A stretch of DNA of 61,470 nt, taken from positions 1 through 61,470 of the forward strand of contig JAHDQE010000052.1 of the NCBI GenBank assembly GCA_018433975.1. Direction: 5' to 3'. Numbering within the stretch: position 1 is the first letter of the stretch; every line of letters begins with the position of its first letter. Shown piece after piece: positions 56,618-61,470 of the stretch. The notes beneath the pieces are model-generated. The model made no database searches and was not told the DNA's origin. It worked only from the letters and a program-made list of their open reading frames with translations. Both the position numbers and the translations under genes were made by a program. The DNA is from Ornatilinea sp. (lineage in GTDB: Bacteria > Chloroflexota > Anaerolineae > Anaerolineales > Anaerolineaceae).

Positions 56618-57436
56618 GTGAAAAAAGAACTGTCTTTAAACACACGATATTATCGACTTTTTACAGGCGAAGAAGATAAAAACAAGTATCTTGGATATGC
56701 TTTTGAAGAATATGCTGCTGACCTCGATCGGTCTGCGTTTCTGGTTATTGATGTTTATGGATTGGGACATCACCCAGATGACTTATTACCATCCTATAAC
56801 GGCGATGTTCATTTAGAGGGTGCGCGACCGGCCTTGTGCTGGTATGACAGCGCAGAACATGAAAAAGTGATTGTGCGCGATGCATTGTTTCCAGCATTAA
56901 CTGCTGCGCGTGAGTGTGGTATGCCTGTGATCTATTTAAATAATAGTGCTCCAAAAATCGGGTTGCGACATTCAGAATTTGGTAAAGTTCTTATGCGACA
57001 ACTGAATACCAATATGGAAACAGTGTTTACAGAAAACGAGATTGATCCAAAAGAATATCATTATGGTGATTCAGATCATTTGAAAATTTCCAAACTGTTG
57101 CGGCCTAGAGAAAACGAATATTTTATTCGAAAACATGTGTATAGTGGATTTGTTGGGACTCGTTTGGACCTTTTGCTCCGTCACCTGGACATCAAGAATC
57201 TGTTTGTTGTTGGTTTTTCAGCGGATGCTTGTTTGTTTACAACCATCGTTGATGCGCTATGGCATGATTATAAATGTATTCTTTTACGGGATTGTACTTT
57301 AGCGAATGATTACCCGGAGGAGCAAGCAGAGCTTCTGGGCACTAAACGGATGATTAAAATGATGGAATCTCTGTATTGCGTTTCTGTCACCTCCGAAGAA
57401 TTTATATCTGCAGCTAAAAACGTTGGTGAAAAATAA
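56618..57436 (+). CDS. Isochorismatase-like cysteine hydrolase
   Basis: 272 residues from a GTG at 56618 with AGGAG 8 bases upstream (an earlier GTG at 56609 overlaps that site). Catalytic triad of the family: Asp45 (FLVIDVYG), Lys172 (IRKHVYSGF) and Cys205 (GFSADACLFTT). Members hydrolyse isochorismate, nicotinamide, N-carbamoyl amines, ureidoacrylate and other amides. In this context it may remove an amide or carbamoyl group from the imported compound. The insertion around residues 50-80 is longer than in small members. Last gene before a terminator. Confidence 0.85.
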   Translation: MKKELSLNTRYYRLFTGEEDKNKYLGYAFEEYAADLDRSAFLVIDVYGLGHHPDDLLPSYNGDVHLEGARPALCWYDSAEHEKVIVRDALFPALTAARECGMPVIYLNNSAPKIGLRHSEFGKVLMRQLNTNMETVFTENEIDPKEYHYGDSDHLKISKLLRPRENEYFIRKHVYSGFVGTRLDLLLRHLDIKNLFVVGFSADACLFTTIVDALWHDYKCILLRDCTLANDYPEEQAELLGTKRMIKMMESLYCVSVTSEEFISAAKNVGEK

Positions 57437-57462
57437 AAATATTATCTGATTCAATGGTTTTT

Positions 57463-57495
57463 AAATTTGGCTGTCCAATCAGGAGAGCCAAATTT
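57463..57495 (+). terminator. Terminator of the first half of the cluster
   Basis: A perfect 10-bp stem (AAATTTGGCT / AGCCAAATTT) with a 13-base loop, 26 bp after the hydrolase stop codon. It is followed by TTTGTATATAAG, only weakly T-rich. Confidence 0.6.
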
Positions 57496-57605
57496 GTATA
57501 TAAGTAGCAAAATAATATTTAATGTCTATCGCAAAATGGCGGAAAAAGCGATGGGACTTGGTAGAAATTCATTTCTATTGATTTTCAAACAAGGACAGTG
57601 TTTGT

Positions 57606-58017
57606 AATGGGTGAATGCCATGCTCCTCTGGTTATTTGGATTGCTGGAGCTTATGAATATGACAAATGGTCTGCCGATGATTTAATTGTTCATTTTCGTT
57701 GTCTAATGACCAAACAACGACAGCATTTTTTATACTGATAAGGGTTGTGATGATGAAAATGCGCACGAATTCTTTTGAGTAGAAGAAATACTTTGAGCAC
57801 ATAAAACATTGGCGTAAACGTAACGGGCCAAAAGACGATGTTCTAAGTAAAACAAATTTTTTGGTCTGACAATGGGTGCTTGAGTGAACCTTTGGTTGAT
57901 TGAGAAATTGCAGAAGTATTAACACACGTTGGTGTAAGCCGCAGAACTGGCTTGTTTTTATTCACCTGGCTTGTGTTGAAGTCGTTCTCAATATATTTAG
58001 GGATAAATGCATATTAA
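57606..58017 (+). pseudogene. Decayed AraC/XylR-type regulator fragment
   Basis: The frame at 57883-58017 reads SEPLVD, a TGA stop, then EIAEVLTHVGVSRRTGLFLF and a short tail. The segment IAEVLTHVGVSRRT is very close to the first helix-turn-helix of XylR-type AraC regulators. The TGA is one change from an arginine codon (CGA). Upstream, 57606-57740 reads MGECHAPLVIWIAGAYEYDK, which may be the start of such a protein (usual start: PLV-x-I-x-x-E-Y). Between them the frame is interrupted and most of the sugar-binding domain is missing. The second part is well supported as a remnant; the first is tentative. It may be a former regulator of the cluster. Confidence 0.5.
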
Positions 58018-58044
58018 CTTTAACATATTAAAAAGGAACGATGA

Positions 58045-59463
58045 ATGACGAGAGAATTGAAAAGCAATCTTTTGGCGCAGTTACCCGTAATCACGGAAGA
58101 AGTTGATTTTGCCTATATTCAACATTTGGTTCAATCAGCAGGTAAGAAACTTGTTGTTTTGGATGATGACCCTACAGGCTCACAAACGGTTTGGGGCGTG
58201 CCGATTTACACAAAATGGTCTATAGATATTCTTATTCAGGCTTTGAAGGAACCTGCTTCTGTGTTTTATATTCTCACCAATACGAGGAGCATGACTCCTG
58301 AAAGGGCAGCAGATTTGAATAAGGAGATAGCGCTGAATCTAAAAATAGCTTCAGCCCATACATCCATTCCGTTTCGGGTGATAAGCAGAAGTGACTCCAC
58401 CTTGCGAGGTCATTTTCTGACCGAAGTTGATGCGCTTCTTGATGAGTTGGATGAACCGTGTGATGGTATTCTCGTCATTCCATTTTTCATAGAAGGAGGG
58501 CGTTATACGATCGAGGACATTCATTATGTAGAAAAAGGGAAGTATTTCATCCCAATGGGTGAAACAGAGTATGCACAGGATACAGCTTTTGGTTACCAGT
58601 CTTCTAATTTGAAAGAGTGGGTTGAAGAAAAAACAAAGGGCCGGATAAAAGCTGAACAGGTGTGTTCAATTTCATTGGATGTGATCCGTAGAGATGGGCA
58701 GAGAGGTGTGCAGACTATCCTAAAGAGTTTGAAAAACAGGCAAATATGTATTGTCAATGCAGTTTCTTATCAGGATCTGTACGTGTTTGTTGCCGGATTA
58801 CTTGCTGCTGAAGCTGAAGGTAAAAACTTCATATACCGCACGGCAGCTTCATTTGTTCGGGTGCGTGCAGGGATTGAGAAAAAACATATCCTTGCAAACG
58901 GTGATTTCCCGATTCCCATGAAACCGGGGGGCGGTTTGGTGATTGCTGGATCTTACATAAAGAAAAGCTCTGTGCAGATTGAGCACCTGAAAAAACTGTC
59001 AGGGATTGAGAATTTTGTTGTACAGGTGGAACAATTACTGGATGAAAAGGCATCTGAAAGCGAAATTGAGAGAGTGGTAGAGGGGGTAAATGTCGCCCTG
59101 GGAGAGGGTAAGGATGTTTTGGTATATACGAGCAGAAAGCTTATTCATGAGCAATCGTCTGTTAGATTTCTTGAGATGGGCAATCGTATTTCTGATGCTT
59201 TGGTCAAAATTGTTAGTGGTTTGAATATTCCACCGTGTTGGATTATCGCAAAAGGAGGAATTACTTCAAGTGATATAGCAACAAAAAGCTTAAAAATTGT
59301 TAAAGCGGAAGTGTTGGGTCAGGCAGCTACGGGTGTGCCGGTTTGGCAGTTGGGTGGTGAGAGCCGTTTTCCGGGTTTGGTGTATGTGGTTTTTCCAGGA
59401 AATGTTGGTGATGAAGATACCATTGCGGAAGTGGTTTTAAAGCTTCGTGGAGCTATTTTATGA
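58045..59463 (+). CDS. Four-carbon acid-sugar kinase family (OtnK/DUF1537)
   Basis: 472 residues. The N-terminal domain has the hallmark VLDDDPTGSQTVWGV (residues 38-52) and RSDSTLRGHF; the C-terminal nucleotide-binding domain has KGGITSSDIATKSLKI. Known members phosphorylate D-erythronate, D-threonate, L-threonate and similar acids at C4. Here it is followed by a class II fructose-bisphosphate-type aldolase and not by the usual decarboxylating aldolase OtnC. An AAAGGA site lies 8 bases before the ATG. The stop overlaps the next start by 4 bases, so the two are coupled. Confidence 0.93.
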   Translation: MTRELKSNLLAQLPVITEEVDFAYIQHLVQSAGKKLVVLDDDPTGSQTVWGVPIYTKWSIDILIQALKEPASVFYILTNTRSMTPERAADLNKEIALNLKIASAHTSIPFRVISRSDSTLRGHFLTEVDALLDELDEPCDGILVIPFFIEGGRYTIEDIHYVEKGKYFIPMGETEYAQDTAFGYQSSNLKEWVEEKTKGRIKAEQVCSISLDVIRRDGQRGVQTILKSLKNRQICIVNAVSYQDLYVFVAGLLAAEAEGKNFIYRTAASFVRVRAGIEKKHILANGDFPIPMKPGGGLVIAGSYIKKSSVQIEHLKKLSGIENFVVQVEQLLDEKASESEIERVVEGVNVALGEGKDVLVYTSRKLIHEQSSVRFLEMGNRISDALVKIVSGLNIPPCWIIAKGGITSSDIATKSLKIVKAEVLGQAATGVPVWQLGGESRFPGLVYVVFPGNVGDEDTIAEVVLKLRGAIL

Positions 59464-60293
59464 AGACATCTACGTTCTCGATTCTGAAAGAAGCACAAAA
59501 TGGAAAGTATGCTGTTGGGGCCTTCAATGTCTACAATTTAGAAGAGATCAAGGCTGTAGTCAAAGCAGCAGAGATATTACAAGCACCGGTGATCCTTCAG
59601 ATACATCCAGCAGCTTACAGTTTTGGTGGAAATCCTTTATTGAAAGCCTGCATGGTTGCCGCTGATGTTGCAGAGACTCCTGTAGCGGTGCATTTTGATC
59701 ATTGCAAATCCATAGAGATGATCCATGACGCTTTGCAGGCAGGCGTTGATTCTGTTATGGCGGATGGTTCACATATGAGTTATGAGGAGAATATTTCTTT
59801 TACACGTTCTGTTGTAAAAGTTGCAAAAAAGTTTGGAGCTTCCGTAGAGGCCGAATTGGGGATGATCAGTGGAAAAGAAGATGGATTGGATGATCTGGCA
59901 CTAGCAGCAAAGATGACAGACCCTGATCAGGCCGGCCAGTTTTTGATTTCCACAGGGGTAGATTTTCTGGCGATTTGCATTGGAAATGTGCATGGACATT
60001 ACCCAAAAGAACCAAATTTGGATTTTGAGCGTTTGAAAGCCATTCGAAAATTGTTACCGAATCCATTAGTCTTGCACGGTGCTTCGGGTTTGCCAAATGA
60101 AATGATTGAGACATCGATTCAATTAGGAATTTGCAAAATTAATGTGAATACGGATTTGCGTCAGGCTTATCTTGATTCTATTCGAATGTCTTCGCATGGA
60201 GATCTCTTGGATTTAATGCAGACGTCTGTACTTGCAGTGCAAAAAATTGTTGAGCAAAAAATTAAATTGATGGATCTTAAAAGAGGTACATAA
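59460..60293 (+). CDS. Class II fructose/tagatose-bisphosphate-type aldolase
   Basis: 277 residues. Zinc-dependent TIM-barrel aldolase. Catalytic and metal residues: Asp80 and His81 in VHFDHCKSI, the VEAELGMISG stretch, the zinc His in CIGNVHGHYP and LVLHGASGLP, and NVNTDLRQAY in the phosphate site. It splits ketose bisphosphate-like or phosphorylated acid-sugar substrates. Coupling to the kinase shows that it most likely cleaves the kinase product, or one step later. Exact substrate unknown. Last gene of the cluster. Confidence 0.93.
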   Translation: MKTSTFSILKEAQNGKYAVGAFNVYNLEEIKAVVKAAEILQAPVILQIHPAAYSFGGNPLLKACMVAADVAETPVAVHFDHCKSIEMIHDALQAGVDSVMADGSHMSYEENISFTRSVVKVAKKFGASVEAELGMISGKEDGLDDLALAAKMTDPDQAGQFLISTGVDFLAICIGNVHGHYPKEPNLDFERLKAIRKLLPNPLVLHGASGLPNEMIETSIQLGICKINVNTDLRQAYLDSIRMSSHGDLLDLMQTSVLAVQKIVEQKIKLMDLKRGT

Positions 60294-60329
60294 TACGATT
60301 GAAGATAGCTCTTATTTACAGGGGAAGAG

Positions 60330-60345
60330 TTAAATTGTGCTGTTT
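60330..60345 (+). repeat. Right copy of the 16-bp direct repeat
   Basis: TTAAATTGTGCTGTTT, 15 of 16 identical with 49070-49085, in the gap between the aldolase and the transposase remnant. It could also be close to the end of the insertion sequence. Confidence 0.35.
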
Positions 60346-60448
60346 TTAATCTTCAGACTTAGAGATTGAAGTAGTGTCTATGAATTGCACAATTTTCTTG
60401 AATAAAGTTTCTATCTGTCCAACTCTTCTGGTGTCTAAATAACTGATG

Positions 60449-61139
60449 TTATGCAGCCTTGAGAACTTGGAGTTCATTAAAAACCACGCGAATGGCCTTA
60501 AGATACAAATGAGCCCGTAAGGCGAAATGACTGAAATGCTGATTCATTTTCAAGCATTCCAATTTGAAAACGGCATGCAAAACGGCAAACACATGCTTGT
60601 TCTGGGTCACCACACGGTGTACCGGCGCTTTTTCCAGAACGGCATTTTGTTTGAGGAATTTATGGAAGACATCCACCGGCCATTGTTTTTGATAGGTCGT
60701 TAGAATTAGCTCACACGTCATGGTTGTATCACTCCAAGCCAGATAGAAAATCCCCGTGCTGCCATCTTTGTTTTCATAGATTTGGCGCACGAGTTTCACA
60801 GGAAAGGCATTTCTTTGAGCTAACCTGTGAAGATTGTTCCTTCTGCCCATGGCAGATCTTCAATCCGAATGAAACGTTTTGTTGGATCCCCTGCTTCGCT
60901 CACCGCAACCAGGCGATTGGATTTGAGTGCACAAATGAAATCTCTTTGGATGGTTTCTTTGATGTAGCGCATGTTTTCTTTGGAAGAAAATCAGGCGTCG
61001 AACAAAACAAAGCGAAACAGTAGTTTGTTATGCACACAAACCTGAATCATCTCACGAATCAATTCATTTTTTATAACTAGGCTGGCTCGTTTTCGTCCGT
61101 ATACGGCTTTTCCTGGATCATGTCATCGAAAATCAATAC
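60449..61139 (-). pseudogene. Decayed DDE transposase (IS4/IS701-like)
   Basis: Read on the minus strand from 61139 the frame gives VLIFDDMIQEKPYTDENEP, then a stop. Next, in another frame, it gives KNELIREMIQVCVHNKLLFR, a stop at a likely former tryptophan (DA*FSSKENMRYIKE), then ALKSNRLVAVSEAG. After another stop and a frameshift, the last 130 codons read cleanly (VKLVRQIYENKDGSTGIFYLAW, TTYQKQWPVDVFHKFLKQNA, THR-VVTQNKHVF region). These match a known type of DDE transposase. The gene has at least three stop codons and at least two frameshifts and is cut off by the tandem repeats at its 5' end. Confidence 0.85.
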
Positions 61140-61142
61140 TCT

Positions 61143-61470
61143 ACCCTGAGGTCAGTCTGTAAGCCGTATGTTTACACCTCGACGGTGTTCTGTCCAACAA
61201 ACAGGTAAAAAGGTACCCTGAGGCCAGTCTGTAAGCTGCATATTTACACCTCGACGGTGTTCTGTCCAACAAACAGGTAAAAAGGTACCCTGAGGCTAGT
61301 CTGTAAGCCGCACATTTGCACCTCGACGGTGTTCTGTCCAACAAACAGGTAAAAAGGTACCCTGAGGCCAGTCTGTAAGCCGCACATTTGCACCTCGACG
61401 GTGTTCTGTCCAACAAACAGGTAAAAAGGTACCCTGAGGCCAGTCTGTAAGCCGCACATTTGCACCTCGA
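61143..61470. repeat. 72-bp tandem repeat array (4.5 copies, continues past the window)
   Basis: The unit starting ACCCTGAGG recurs at 61143, 61215, 61287, 61359 and 61431, exactly every 72 bp. About 45 bp of each unit (from CCTCGACGGTGTTC to GGTACCCTGAGG) are identical; the rest differs only by a few C/T or A/G changes. The units become more alike towards the window end. There are no unique spacers, so this is not CRISPR. As 72 is a multiple of three, frames stay open in it. GAGG and CCTC ends can pair into a hairpin around the variable part. Confidence 0.9.

Noticed and set aside
57632..57925. Minus-strand frame of 97 codons in the gap before the kinase gene
   Set aside because: No motif or start site; the plus strand at this place carries recognisable regulator remnants.
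61143..61470. CRISPR array
   Set aside because: The 72-bp units have no unique spacers; differences are scattered single transitions, and no cas genes are seen.

Overview
The window looks like a chromosomal stretch from a bacterium of the Chloroflexota, most likely Anaerolineae-like. This is an inference. It rests on the combination of a bacterial V-type rotary ATPase operon, a short archaeal-type prolyl-tRNA synthetase, a three-domain DHH-CBS-poly(A)-polymerase-like protein, an atypical EF-G-like GTPase, and the fused tetrapyrrole-methylase/MazG protein. No rRNA or tRNA gene was seen. Base composition is roughly balanced through the first 48 kb and visibly richer in A+T from about 48.7 kb to 60.4 kb.

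Layout. (1) 1-17.6 kb, plus strand: the end of tuf, then rpsJ, then the complete L3-to-S9 ribosomal superoperon with secY, adk, map, rpoA and truA embedded. A promoter-like leader separates rpsJ from rplC, a near-consensus promoter precedes rpmJ, and infA is missing from its usual place. (2) 17.7-22.8 kb: a methylase-MazG fusion, a convergent tryptophanase, an unknown two-membrane-segment protein and a small AtpZ/AtpI-like protein whose promoter lies so close that the mRNA may be leaderless. (3) 22.8-32.1 kb, minus strand: a universal stress protein and a nine-gene V-type ATPase operon (H-C-I-K-F-E-A-B-D in transcription order) behind a good promoter. (4) 32.7-48.6 kb: murE on plus, then a minus-strand housekeeping block (rpsO-pnp, a HEAT-like protein, proS, a LOG-family protein, a DUF3626 protein, the EF-G-like GTPase, an acetyltransferase, the DHH-CBS-nucleotidyltransferase, a small coiled-coil protein) ending in a stand-alone SIR2-like protein.

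(5) 49.1-60.3 kb is the most interesting part: an accessory catabolic cluster. A divergent GntR/FCD repressor faces a promoter (TTGACA-17-TATACT) overlapped by GTATAC palindromes. Downstream are a split transketolase, a racemase-fold protein that keeps only one of the two usual cysteines, a ribose-class ABC transporter, an isochorismatase-like cysteine hydrolase, a four-carbon acid-sugar kinase and a class II aldolase. Together they suggest import of a sugar-like, perhaps nitrogen- or carboxyl-modified compound, hydrolytic or isomerising processing, phosphorylation, aldol cleavage and transketolase rearrangement into central metabolism. I do not recognise the whole combination as a named pathway. 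A decayed AraC/XylR-like regulator fragment lies inside the cluster.

(6) 60.3-61.5 kb: a decayed DDE transposase cut off by a 72-bp tandem repeat array that runs out of the window.
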